DNA of 64,000 bases from an uncultured Oscillospiraceae bacterium (GTDB taxonomy: Bacteria; Bacillota; Clostridia; Oscillospirales; Acutalibacteraceae): positions 1 through 64,000 of the forward strand of contig CASFCH010000008.1 of assembly GCA_949293315.1 (NCBI GenBank). Direction: 5' to 3'. Both the position numbers and the translations under genes were made by a program. Positions 8,273 through 16,457 of this stretch are shown in pieces (position 1 is the stretch's first letter; every line of letters begins with the position of its first letter). The notes below the pieces were generated by a model. That model had not been told where the DNA came from, did no database searches, and saw only the letters and a program-made list of their open reading frames with translations.

Positions 8273-8303
8273 AATTTTGCAGGGAATTTTTTCCTGCAAA
8301 ATT
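8273..8303. promoter_or_regulatory. Inverted repeat between divergent regulator genes
   Basis: Perfect 11-bp arms AATTTTGCAGG (8273-8283) and CCTGCAAAATT (8293-8303) around nine bases. It lies between the RHH gene start and the TetR gene start. It could be the operator for either regulator, or an RNA hairpin. There is no T-run after it, so a terminator is less likely. Confidence 0.6.
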
Positions 8304-8371
8304 GCATATAGAACACAACCCGTATTCGGGATTATAATAATCCTGACCTTTTTGGGAGGGAGGGATGTCCG

Positions 8372-8989
8372 GTGGCCGTCTGCCGTGGAAAATCGAGAGA
8401 CGAGCATCAGCGGGAGGATTCCATCCGGCGGATTCTCGCAGCGGCGATGAAGCTGTTCGCGACAAACGGCTATGCCGCCACAACCATGCAGATGATCGCC
8501 GGAGAAGCACATCTGGTGCCCAGCGCGATCTATTACTACTTTTCAGGCAAGGAGGGGCTGCTGGAGGAACTGCTCAACCGGGAGATCGCGGCGATCGAGC
8601 GGACCCTGACCGCCGGGCTTTTGTACCATCTGCCGCAGGAGGGCGCCGCGGGCTTTCTGGATCATATGGCGGCGTGCGTATGTGCGCACCGGGAACGCCT
8701 TGCGCTGCTGTGCCAGCTGGTCCAGCTGCGCTGTGTGCCGGAATACTGCCGCAGCAAGCTCGAGATCCTTCGGCTGATCGGCGAAATCATCCGGGATCAC
8801 TTACCCGATCCGGTCACGCAGGAGGCCCTTTATAAAGTCATGACCGATTTTACGGGCATCGCTGTCTTTTATGCCGTCTCCGGCCGGCGCGATATCTTTG
8901 AGGAACAGGTGACGGCGTTAAAGCAAACCGGGGTGGCGCTGTCGTTCCCGCGGCCGATCTCTCAGGTCTCTGTCAAAGCAACTATTTAG
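8372..8989 (+). CDS. TetR/AcrR-family transcriptional regulator
   Basis: 205 residues from a GTG at 8372, preceded by GGGAGGGAGG. The N-terminal HTH is typical: DSIRRILAAAMKLFATNGYAATTMQMIAGEAHLVPSAIYYYFSGKEGLL, with the recognition helix near VPSAIYYYF. The C-terminal ligand/dimer domain (residues 65-205) is mostly helical with no recognised effector. The adjacent divergent RHH gene and the inverted repeat at 8273 suggest local autoregulation. No obvious efflux or enzyme partner lies beside it. Confidence 0.9.
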   Translation: MAVCRGKSRDEHQREDSIRRILAAAMKLFATNGYAATTMQMIAGEAHLVPSAIYYYFSGKEGLLEELLNREIAAIERTLTAGLLYHLPQEGAAGFLDHMAACVCAHRERLALLCQLVQLRCVPEYCRSKLEILRLIGEIIRDHLPDPVTQEALYKVMTDFTGIAVFYAVSGRRDIFEEQVTALKQTGVALSFPRPISQVSVKATI

Positions 8990-9005
8990 GATTCCTTATA
9001 GCGCC

Positions 9006-9046
9006 GGAGCCGGGCGGTCACGCAGATCCGTCCGGCTCCTTTTTTT
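9006..9046 (+). terminator. Terminator of the TetR gene, overlapping the convergent kinase end
   Basis: Stem GGAGCCGGGCGG (9006-9017) with CCGTCCGGCTCC (9028-9039), one wobble, then seven T. The right arm and T-run lie inside the last codons of the convergent histidine kinase gene. Confidence 0.85.
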
Positions 9047-11561
9047 CAATCAGCTTTTCAAGTGTACGGTACAGCAGCCTGAAGTCGATGGGCTTGGATA
9101 TGTGCGCGTCCATCCCGGCCTTTGCCGTCGCGGCGACATCCTCGGCGAAGGCGTTGGCCGTCACCGCAATGATTGGGACCCTGCCGGCATCCGGCCGCTT
9201 CAGGCGGCGGATGTGTTCGGCCGCTTCACAGCCGTTCATCTCCGGCATCTGCATATCCATGAGGATGGCGTCAAAGGTAAACGGTTCCGACTCCCGGAAT
9301 CGTTCCAGAACTTCCCTGCCGTTCCAGGCCTGTGTCACCTCGACGCCGTTCATGGACAGCATCTCGGTTGCGATCTCCATATTCACCGCATTGTCCTCGG
9401 CGAGCAGGATATGCAGCCCCTTCATGGAGAAGGGCGCGTGCCGCCCGCCGCTTTTTTCCTGCTCGGGCGCGTTTTCGCCGCGGACGGCCATCAGGGAGAG
9501 CACGACGGTAAAGGTGCTCCCCTCCCCCGGTGCGCTCTCCACCGATATCTGCCCGCCCATCTGGTCCACCAGGCTCTTGACAATCGCCATTCCCAGTCCG
9601 GTGCCCGCCACCTGCGGAGTCCCAAACCGCGTCTCACGGGCATAGGGCTCGTAGAGCTTTTCCAAAAATTCCGCGGACATCCCAATCCCCGTATCCGATA
9701 CCACCAGCGTATAGGCGTCGTAGTCTCCGGCCTTCGCCTGCGTCAGCGAGAGCGCGATCCTGTCCCCGGGAGCAGTAAATTTAAATGCATTGGAGAGCAG
9801 ATTGTTGAGGATTTGGTTCAGGCGGAACGGATCCCCCAGAACGATCGTATCGAGCACGTCGATTGTGACGGCAAACGCCTTTTGCTCCCGCTCCGCCTGA
9901 TGGCGGAAGGTGTCGGCGCACTCCTCCACACACTTTTTCAGGTCAAACCGGCGGTTATTGAGTACCAGCTTGCCCTGCTCCAGACGGGACATGTCCAGGA
10001 TCTCGTTGATCAGTTCGAGCAGCTGGCGGCTGGAACGATCGATTTTCTCCAGATAGCCCGCCGTTTTTTCCGGATCCGCCACCGTTCCGGATGCGAGTTC
10101 GGTCAGGCCGATGATCGCGTTGAGCGGCGTGCGCATATCGTGCGACATGCTGCTGAAAAACGCCTGCTTGGACTGCTCGTTCTGCCGCGCAGTCTTCAGG
10201 GACTCCTCCAGCAGCCTGCGCTCCTGGAGCTGCCGGCGCTTCTCCTGATCCACCTCCCGGAAGCAGAGCACGACCTCCTCCGGCTGAAGCGATTCGTCAA
10301 ACAGCACCCGGATATTCACCCATCGGTATTCCTCTCCGAACCGGCGCAGAAAATCCCCGCCGAAGTTGCGCACCCGGCGCTGCACCAGATGGCGGATGCT
10401 CTCAAGGGAAAAGCTCTGCATATACTCATCGCGCGTCTCCTCCTCGAGCACCTCGCCCATGACGGCCAGAAGCTGCGCGTACTCCCCCGCCGGCCCGATG
10501 CGGCCGCGGATGTAGTCAGAGCCCTTAATCATCTCATACGTGCCCTTTGCCACGTCTACCCGATAGAGCGCATAGTAGGAATTGCCCAGCACGCGGACGG
10601 TCTCATTGGTGCGCTCCATCTTCCGGCGGACCTTTAAATCCTTCCAGCTCATCAGGCCGAACGCCAGCAGCACAATGGCAAAAACGATCGCAAACCCCCT
10701 GGTGAGCACCTGCAGATCCGCCAGAATGCTGGTGTAGGGAATAGTCACTACCGCCATCCAGTCATTGGGCATGTAGCTGTAATACACCCCCCGCCGTTCT
10801 CCATCCAGATCGACGACGCTCGCATCATACCGCTCATGCTCCCCGCGCTGGATCTCCTCTAAAAGCCTGTGCACATAGGACTGCATCTCGTCGTCCGAAC
10901 GCTCCATGTCGGTCTGCCGGTACATCAGCGTACCGTTGCCGTCGCACAGATAGAGCGAGGCCCCGTCGGGCAGCTCCAGGGACTGCAGCGTGAAGAGGAA
11001 GTTCTCCGGAAAAATGTCAAACGCCAGCACATCGTCTGTGCCCCTGCACCGCTGGGCGATGGTGATCACCTCCCGGTGATAGACGGCGTCCGTATAGACG
11101 TTTGTAAAAATTGCCGTGCCGTCCGCCTCCAGCGCCGGGCGATACCACTCCGTCCGGGTAAAATCATACCCCGCGTCGCCCTCCCACGGGTTGGCCGCCA
11201 CGATCTTCCCATCGATGACGCCATAGGGATCCACGGCATCCTCGCCGAGCACCTCCAGCACACTGCGGAAGTAGGTCTGCGCCCAATCGCCGATTTCGGC
11301 ATCGGAGCTGCCGTTCTCCCGGTGTGCCGCCAGCGTATCGGTGCCGTAGGCCAGCAGCGTCTCATAGACGGTGAGGTTTTTCCCCTCCTCGGACACGCAG
11401 TCCTCAGCCAGCGCCGTTCCGATTTCCTGTGAATTTTTCAGCAGCGCCGTGCGCAGCACCTGATAGCTGACGAGCATGACCGTAATCAGCACGACGAACA
11501 GAATGGCGCTCCTTCCGATGCCGCGCATCATGGTGCGGCGCTTTTTTCCGGATGACGTCAC
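9018..11561 (-). CDS. Membrane hybrid histidine kinase with receiver domain
   Basis: 847 residues, GTG start after AAGGAGGGAT. Order: TM helix about 14-35; extracytoplasmic sensor about 36-290 of double-Cache type (TEWYRPAL, PNDWMAVVTIPY); second TM; a PAS-like segment about 330-450; HisKA with the phospho-accepting His in SSMSHDMRTPLNAIIG; HATPase with VVSDTGIGM and GTGLGMAIVKSLV; C-terminal REC about 712-840 with the acceptor Asp in DAILMDMQMPEMNG. Hybrid kinases normally need an HPt shuttle. A stand-alone HPt gene sits at 29140-29493 next to a REC-HD-GYP gene, so a phosphorelay to c-di-GMP turnover is plausible. The sensed ligand is unknown. Confidence 0.93.
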   Translation of the reverse strand: MTSSGKKRRTMMRGIGRSAILFVVLITVMLVSYQVLRTALLKNSQEIGTALAEDCVSEEGKNLTVYETLLAYGTDTLAAHRENGSSDAEIGDWAQTYFRSVLEVLGEDAVDPYGVIDGKIVAANPWEGDAGYDFTRTEWYRPALEADGTAIFTNVYTDAVYHREVITIAQRCRGTDDVLAFDIFPENFLFTLQSLELPDGASLYLCDGNGTLMYRQTDMERSDDEMQSYVHRLLEEIQRGEHERYDASVVDLDGERRGVYYSYMPNDWMAVVTIPYTSILADLQVLTRGFAIVFAIVLLAFGLMSWKDLKVRRKMERTNETVRVLGNSYYALYRVDVAKGTYEMIKGSDYIRGRIGPAGEYAQLLAVMGEVLEEETRDEYMQSFSLESIRHLVQRRVRNFGGDFLRRFGEEYRWVNIRVLFDESLQPEEVVLCFREVDQEKRRQLQERRLLEESLKTARQNEQSKQAFFSSMSHDMRTPLNAIIGLTELASGTVADPEKTAGYLEKIDRSSRQLLELINEILDMSRLEQGKLVLNNRRFDLKKCVEECADTFRHQAEREQKAFAVTIDVLDTIVLGDPFRLNQILNNLLSNAFKFTAPGDRIALSLTQAKAGDYDAYTLVVSDTGIGMSAEFLEKLYEPYARETRFGTPQVAGTGLGMAIVKSLVDQMGGQISVESAPGEGSTFTVVLSLMAVRGENAPEQEKSGGRHAPFSMKGLHILLAEDNAVNMEIATEMLSMNGVEVTQAWNGREVLERFRESEPFTFDAILMDMQMPEMNGCEAAEHIRRLKRPDAGRVPIIAVTANAFAEDVAATAKAGMDAHISKPIDFRLLYRTLEKLIEKKEPDGSA

Positions 11562-11736
11562 TGCGATCCCTCCTTATTTCCCGGTCAAATCCCTCTCCCG
11601 ACAGGGCGGAATAAACCGCTCTGCCCGGCGGCCCGGCCGTCCTATGGGAAAAGCGCCCCAAAATCCGGCAGCGGCAACTGCCTCCGGACTTTCGGAGCGC
11701 CCCTTTTCCCAAAAGCGGGCCCATTTTACATTTTGA

Positions 11737-12897
11737 TCAATAATTCCAGTAATAATCCGTGTAGGAGCGGTCCGGATGCTGTTCGTCGCGCGCGATGAAC
11801 ACAGGGGCCGTATCCTTCCACTGCTGTGCGATATACGCATCCGCCCAGATGGTGGAGCCGAGCGGCAGGTTGACGGACAGGCTTTCCAGCGGCGGATTTA
11901 CCACCTGCTCGATCCCCGTCTGCTTATTGTAGTCGCCCTTTGTAAAATGGAAGCGGTAGGCCATAAAGCAGGAGTTGACGTCCGTGCGCAGGACCGGGTC
12001 CCCCTTGGGCAGCACAAAGGTGTGCGTGCTCTCATCGTAGCTGCGCTCATCATACCGGTCGGAAACACGCACCTTGTACACGACTGTTCCGCACAGGCCG
12101 TTCCCGTCATCGTCATATGTATCATTCTCCCAGTTGTTGGAGCACATCTGGAAGTAGTAGGTCTTCCCGATCTCAATCCGGAGAGAATCGCCGCTGCTGT
12201 AGATCGTTCCGTCTCCGAAACGGACAGACATCCGCTTGGGCGTCACGATGCCAAGCGTAATCGTCTCCCCGGTGCCCGTCCCCGAATCGGGCGTCTTTTG
12301 CCACTGCGCATAGAGCGTCACGTCGTGAACAGAGCCCGTGGAGAAATCGACTCCATTGACCACGTTGCCGGCCTGATAGGCCGTACCGGTGCCGTCGGGC
12401 GCCGTGTTCCATCCGGTGAACGTATACCCCGCACGCGTAAAGCCGTTTTCCATCGCATAGGCCGTGCTGTACATGTGATACCTCGCGCCGTCGGCAGTCG
12501 CCCCCTGCGCATCGGAGGCATTGGCATCATACGTCACGGAATACGTGGGCAGAACCACGCCGTGCACGCGCCAGCCGCCGCCCGCGTTGACGATCTCATA
12601 CCACACAACGGTCTGATCCTCCCCGACGGGATAGGACGGTTTGCGCACCAGATGGTCCTCAACGCCATCCAGACTGTAGCAGGGCTCCGCCTGCGTCAGA
12701 TAGGAATTGGTGACAAACTCGAAGCCGGTGCTGAGATCCGCGCCATCCTCAAGATGGGTCGGAACCCCGTCCGTGCGGATGTAGGCCTTTGCCAGGACCT
12801 GCCCCGCCTCCGCGGCGGAGGCGGGCATTGCGCCGACCGCACAGCAGATCAGCAGCGCCGCCGTGGTGATCAGCGCCAAAAACTTGCGAAACTTCAT
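11737..12897 (-). CDS. Secreted protein with InlB B-type repeat, c-di-GMP riboswitch-controlled
   Basis: 386 residues with a clear signal peptide ending near MPASAAEAG. An InlB B-repeat (Listeria-Bacteroides repeat, Flg_new type) spans about residues 125-200: YSVTYDANASD, then GFTRAGYTFTGWNTAPDGTG and a final VTLYAQWQK. The rest is beta-rich, with many Tyr and Asp, and matches nothing I know. No sortase tail or TM helix follows, so it is probably released or held by other wall polymers. A GEMM-I aptamer fills its leader, so its output should follow c-di-GMP. It lies just after the large exopolysaccharide operon; an adhesin or matrix-protein role is inferred. Confidence 0.85.
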   Translation of the reverse strand: MKFRKFLALITTAALLICCAVGAMPASAAEAGQVLAKAYIRTDGVPTHLEDGADLSTGFEFVTNSYLTQAEPCYSLDGVEDHLVRKPSYPVGEDQTVVWYEIVNAGGGWRVHGVVLPTYSVTYDANASDAQGATADGARYHMYSTAYAMENGFTRAGYTFTGWNTAPDGTGTAYQAGNVVNGVDFSTGSVHDVTLYAQWQKTPDSGTGTGETITLGIVTPKRMSVRFGDGTIYSSGDSLRIEIGKTYYFQMCSNNWENDTYDDDGNGLCGTVVYKVRVSDRYDERSYDESTHTFVLPKGDPVLRTDVNSCFMAYRFHFTKGDYNKQTGIEQVVNPPLESLSVNLPLGSTIWADAYIAQQWKDTAPVFIARDEQHPDRSYTDYYWNY

Positions 12898-12932
12898 AAA
12901 AAAAACTCCTCTCTAATTTTACGTTAGATAAA

Positions 12933-13018
12933 GGAGCAGTCTGGCAACCATAGCTCCCCTCATGCGGGGAACCTTAGGCCCATGATTTTGCGTCCTGCCA
13001 TTTCTGACAGTTTGCCTT
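12933..13018 (-). ncRNA. Cyclic-di-GMP-I (GEMM-I) riboswitch, copy 1
   Basis: On the minus strand the aptamer core reads GGCAAAC, a GAAA-capped P2 stem (CTGTCA/TGGCAG), GGACGCAAA, then GGGCCTAAGG with a P3 arm CCCC/GGGG, ATGG and TTGCC. GGCAA pairs with TTGCC as P1. The tetraloop and CCTAAGG receptor are both present. Right after it, CTCCTTT can pair with AGAGGAG, the ribosome site of the 386-residue gene, and eight T follow. The platform may therefore mask the RBS or act as a weak terminator. The sign of control is not settled. Confidence 0.9.
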
Positions 13019-13060
13019 TTTCACTTTATTTCAAAAATTACAGGTGCATTTCCGATTAAA

Positions 13061-13069
13061 ATTATATCA
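13061..13069 (-). promoter_or_regulatory. Extended -10 promoter of riboswitch copy 1
   Basis: Minus-strand TGATATAAT (extended -10), about 45 bases upstream of the aptamer. No good -35 is visible, which fits extended -10 promoters. The remaining DNA to 13164 shows no clear terminator for the upstream operon. Confidence 0.6.
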
Positions 13070-13164
13070 TAGTCTCCCGCAAATATATGAACGAACTGTT
13101 AACTTTCCCCCTCCCCGAAGAGTGAAAGCAAACGCTGCCAAAACGCTCTCCGGGGAGGCGCGTA

Positions 13165-14220
13165 TTACCGCTTTTGATACTTATGCAGCAGATCCAGGAT
13201 ATGCTGGCCGCGTACATCCGCCTTTTCCCCGCCCGATACGGCGGCCGAATCCCCGGCGGGAGCAGGCTGTACATCCTGCTGCACAGGTTGAGGCCGGGCC
13301 TCCGCGGGCTGCGGGTCGGGTTCGGACGCTGCGGCCGCGGCAGCTACCCGCAAATCCGGCGTTTGATCCGGATCGGGTGCGCCGGCTCCCGATACCGTGG
13401 GGGCGGCCGTCGCCTGCGCATCCGGGATCGGTTCCGGCTCCGGCTGCGGCGCCGCTTCCACCGCCGGAGGGACATCGGATGCGGTCACAGGACCAGACGG
13501 CCGGATCTCCGCCGTCTGGCGGGCCGGCTCTGCGGGGCGGATGGGCGCCGTCGGTTCGGACTGCGCACCGGCCGGGAAAGACGTACGCGCAGGGCGGCGG
13601 GAACGGTTTAAACTGTCCAGGTAGAGCCCGGCGCTCTGTTCATAGGCCGCCTGAATCTCACAGATTTCGGCATGGGTCGCCTGCCGGACGCGGTCAAATC
13701 CCGCATAGGCGCCGTCAAGTCCGCCGACATTTGCGGAGAGCTCCCTGAGCCGGTCAAGGATCGCCTGCGTCTGATCGTTGATCTGGGCGACCGCATGGAC
13801 AATCTGATCCGATACGCCGGAAAAATCGCGCTGGGCGGCCGCCAGATCCGACCGCGCCCGCTGGGCGGCCGCATCCACATCGGACAGGAACTGATCCACA
13901 TGCTCCCGCGGGGACAAAACCACATCCCGTCCATTTTCAAACGCCTTGATATAGATGTGGCCGATGGATTCCTCCGCGCTCTTCTTTCCGCTCTGCTCCG
14001 TGGCGATCCGCTCATACGCCCGGTTCACCCGGTGCAGCTCGGCCTCACGCGCCGTCAGGCGCGCCTGCAGATCATCGGCGGCCCGACGCGCCTCGCTCAA
14101 CTGCCGCTCCAGCTCCGCGCAGCGCGACGTGGCCGCGTTCATCTGATTTTCCAGCTCGGAGAGGCGCTGGTCCACATCGGCCACCCGATAGCCGCGAAAG
14201 GCTTTTCTCAATTCACTCAT
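13165..14220 (-). CDS. DivIVA-like coiled-coil protein with Pro/Ala/Glu-rich tail
   Basis: 351 residues. The N-terminus FRGYRVADVDQRLSELENQMN resembles the DivIVA/GpsB membrane-binding head. A coiled coil runs over about residues 18-75 (AELERQLSEARRAADDL and on), further helices over 90-205, and a low-complexity tail rich in Pro, Ala, Glu and Gln to the end. No TM helix, so cytoplasmic. RBS AGGAGG at a good distance. It is the last gene of the exopolysaccharide operon, 72 bases after the preceding one. DivIVA-type proteins mark curved membrane or poles, so it may position the synthase complex; that is inference. Confidence 0.75.
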   Translation of the reverse strand: MSELRKAFRGYRVADVDQRLSELENQMNAATSRCAELERQLSEARRAADDLQARLTAREAELHRVNRAYERIATEQSGKKSAEESIGHIYIKAFENGRDVVLSPREHVDQFLSDVDAAAQRARSDLAAAQRDFSGVSDQIVHAVAQINDQTQAILDRLRELSANVGGLDGAYAGFDRVRQATHAEICEIQAAYEQSAGLYLDSLNRSRRPARTSFPAGAQSEPTAPIRPAEPARQTAEIRPSGPVTASDVPPAVEAAPQPEPEPIPDAQATAAPTVSGAGAPDPDQTPDLRVAAAAAASEPDPQPAEARPQPVQQDVQPAPAGDSAAVSGGEKADVRGQHILDLLHKYQKR

Positions 14221-14292
14221 ATTCCGTAACCTCCTGATTCCGTAACCCTGGTAAACAAGGCAACAATCATTTATATCAAACGGACGATCCCG

Positions 14293-16455
14293 TTATTCCA
14301 TCAGGCCCTCCAGTGCCTTCCGGACGATCGCGTATGATTTTTTCAGCCGCGTGTGGAAGGAAGAGCGTTCCTTCGTCGTATAGCCGATATCCGCCAGCGG
14401 GATATCGGAGGCGCCCGGAACGCCGAGCCCGATCCGGATCCCCGGAATATCCGTCATGGTCACGCCGCCCGCGCTGTAGAAGTCCGCCAGACAGACGCCC
14501 ACGGTGCTGTTCATCACATTGAGCAGGTACCACGGGATGCGCACCTCGATCACCTGATCACGGCAGTAAAAATCGGCCAGCGAGCAATACGCCTCACTGT
14601 CGGGATCCGCGATGCCATAGGTCAGCAGGCCGCTCTCCGTATACTGCGGATCGATGACCTCCCCGGTCAGGGGCAGCACGATCTCATTGGAGAGAAACTG
14701 ACGGATCGGATTGTAGATCCCGCTGCCGGGCTGTTCAAACCGGCTGTCCCGCTCAAACACGCCTCGCTCACAGGCATAGGTGTAGTAGAACAGATCCTTA
14801 TAGGCGTCGGTGAGCAGGCGGGTTCCCTCCTCCCCATCAATCACCAGGAGGAAGTCCGCCGCCCCGGTAAAGGAGACGTCATATGCCGGCGCAGCAGAGC
14901 TCCCCTGCCCCGTGATCTGAATCGGGATCAGGATCGTGTCCTCTCCAAAGTGCAATCCATCCGTTTCGATCTTCAGATAGAGATATCCCTCATCCCACAT
15001 GGCGGAGACGGTATTCCCGCCGTACGACGCCACAGGCGCGGCATTTCCCCACTCCTGCGCCAGTCCGTCGATCAGGCAGACGTCGCACTCCCCCGGCTCC
15101 ATTGCGAGCAGGCCATAGCCCTGCTCCGCGGACTGCACATTCGGCGTGCGTGCGGCCGGATCATCCGGCGCATAGGAGACGGTGTTCCAGGTCTGCTTGA
15201 ACCACTCATCCTGCCAGGAGAAGATCAGGGAGCCCGCATAGCCCTCCCGGGCGATGGCCTCCATCATTTTCACGATGGCCTCCCCTTGCTCCTCCTCCGT
15301 CATGCCGCCCTGATCGATCCCCATGGCCGACCGGTGGGCGGCGCCGCGGCTGGTAGAGGTGCCAAACTCCGCAACGAGCACGGGGACGCTGTACTGCGTG
15401 CGCAGATCGGCCAGATAGGCCGCATAGGGGTCCGCCTGGCCCGACTCGTCCGGCTGCAGATACTCCGGCTGATAGTTCATGAACTCCGGATAATACGGGT
15501 AGACGTCCACCGCGGCAAAAAGTCCGCTGTAATACTGCCCGGTCGCCCGGATGGCCTCCGTATGGACCGAGACCCGGTCCTCCTCCTCAAACGGCTCATT
15601 GGTGTGCGTGAGCGTATCGGTGGTGGCCCAATTCAGGAAAGAGACCGGCGTCTGTGCGGAATAGGTCTGCGTCTCATAGTCAATGAGCGTGTCCCCCACC
15701 TCGCACAGGAAGCTCTCAAACGCGCCCGCCTCTTCGGTCGTCGTGAGGTATTCCCCCGTATATCCGGCATGTGCGGTCTGGGCGTTCGTCCGTTCGACAA
15801 AGCCGGGATCCCACTCCAGCCCCAGGATGTATCCGGCCACATACGGGGATACGTCGTGGGCGTAGACGGCGTTTTTGATCTGCCCGTAATCGGTATAGTC
15901 GCTGTTCCCGTGGATGATATCCAGCGTCTCGCGGGCCGCCCGCTTGAAGGCGTCCACGATCCGCCCGTTGTCGTAAAAGGCGTGGTCGCCGTTGTACATC
16001 TCCTCCTCGCTGAACCAGATGCCCTGGACCAGATAGAGAGGCTCCTGTGCGGCGGCGTTGTGATCGTAGAGCGCCGTATAAAACTGCGGGGGCATCACGG
16101 TGAACACCCGTACGGTATTGGCATGCAGGTCGGCGATCTGCGTCAGCCACTCCCGGTACGTCTCATAGGAGACGTTGGGATTGGCCAGATCGGTCGTCGC
16201 CTCCGTCAGGCCCATGTTGACGCCTTTGAGGTAGATGCGCTCCCATGCATCGCCCTGCTCCGTGTAAAAATACGGGTCCACGGCGCGGAAGTGAAGGGTC
16301 ACGCCGCCGCTGTCCACGGCCGGGATCGTCGGGGCGCCGTCCGGATCCGAAGTCTCTGCGGGGGACCCTGACGGCAGCAGCACCCGGGCCAGAACCGCCG
16401 CCAGCACGACCAGTGCGGCCAGGGCCGAGAGGAGGATCACATTCTTTTTGGACAA
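14293..16455 (-). CDS. Membrane-anchored glycoside-hydrolase-like protein (GH clan A type), paralogue 3
   Basis: 720 residues, TTG start two bases after the previous stop with GAAGGAG upstream. An N-terminal TM anchor (residues about 5-27) puts the rest outside. The (beta/alpha)8-type domain of about 75-450 has WERIYLKGVNMG, NTVRVFTVMPPQFY, YILGLEWDPGF with Glu214 as likely acid/base, VPVLVAEFG with Glu363 as likely nucleophile, and SLIFSWQDEWFKQTWN. The C-terminal third is beta-rich and resembles the same region of the 735-residue neighbour. It probably cuts or trims the exopolysaccharide made by the operon. The substrate is not known. Confidence 0.8.
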   Translation of the reverse strand: MSKKNVILLSALAALVVLAAVLARVLLPSGSPAETSDPDGAPTIPAVDSGGVTLHFRAVDPYFYTEQGDAWERIYLKGVNMGLTEATTDLANPNVSYETYREWLTQIADLHANTVRVFTVMPPQFYTALYDHNAAAQEPLYLVQGIWFSEEEMYNGDHAFYDNGRIVDAFKRAARETLDIIHGNSDYTDYGQIKNAVYAHDVSPYVAGYILGLEWDPGFVERTNAQTAHAGYTGEYLTTTEEAGAFESFLCEVGDTLIDYETQTYSAQTPVSFLNWATTDTLTHTNEPFEEEDRVSVHTEAIRATGQYYSGLFAAVDVYPYYPEFMNYQPEYLQPDESGQADPYAAYLADLRTQYSVPVLVAEFGTSTSRGAAHRSAMGIDQGGMTEEEQGEAIVKMMEAIAREGYAGSLIFSWQDEWFKQTWNTVSYAPDDPAARTPNVQSAEQGYGLLAMEPGECDVCLIDGLAQEWGNAAPVASYGGNTVSAMWDEGYLYLKIETDGLHFGEDTILIPIQITGQGSSAAPAYDVSFTGAADFLLVIDGEEGTRLLTDAYKDLFYYTYACERGVFERDSRFEQPGSGIYNPIRQFLSNEIVLPLTGEVIDPQYTESGLLTYGIADPDSEAYCSLADFYCRDQVIEVRIPWYLLNVMNSTVGVCLADFYSAGGVTMTDIPGIRIGLGVPGASDIPLADIGYTTKERSSFHTRLKKSYAIVRKALEGLME

Positions 16456-16457
16456 AA

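Noticed and set aside
11641-11710. Terminator between the hybrid kinase and InlB-repeat genes
   Set aside because: The obvious GCGCCCC elements are direct, not inverted, repeats; only a short CCGG-based palindrome remains, too weak to call.
14353-16371. Long plus-strand frame (672 codons) opposite the GH-like gene
   Set aside because: It is a mirror of a GC-rich coding region; it is rich in Arg, His and Ile with no domain, and the minus-strand gene has clear catalytic motifs.
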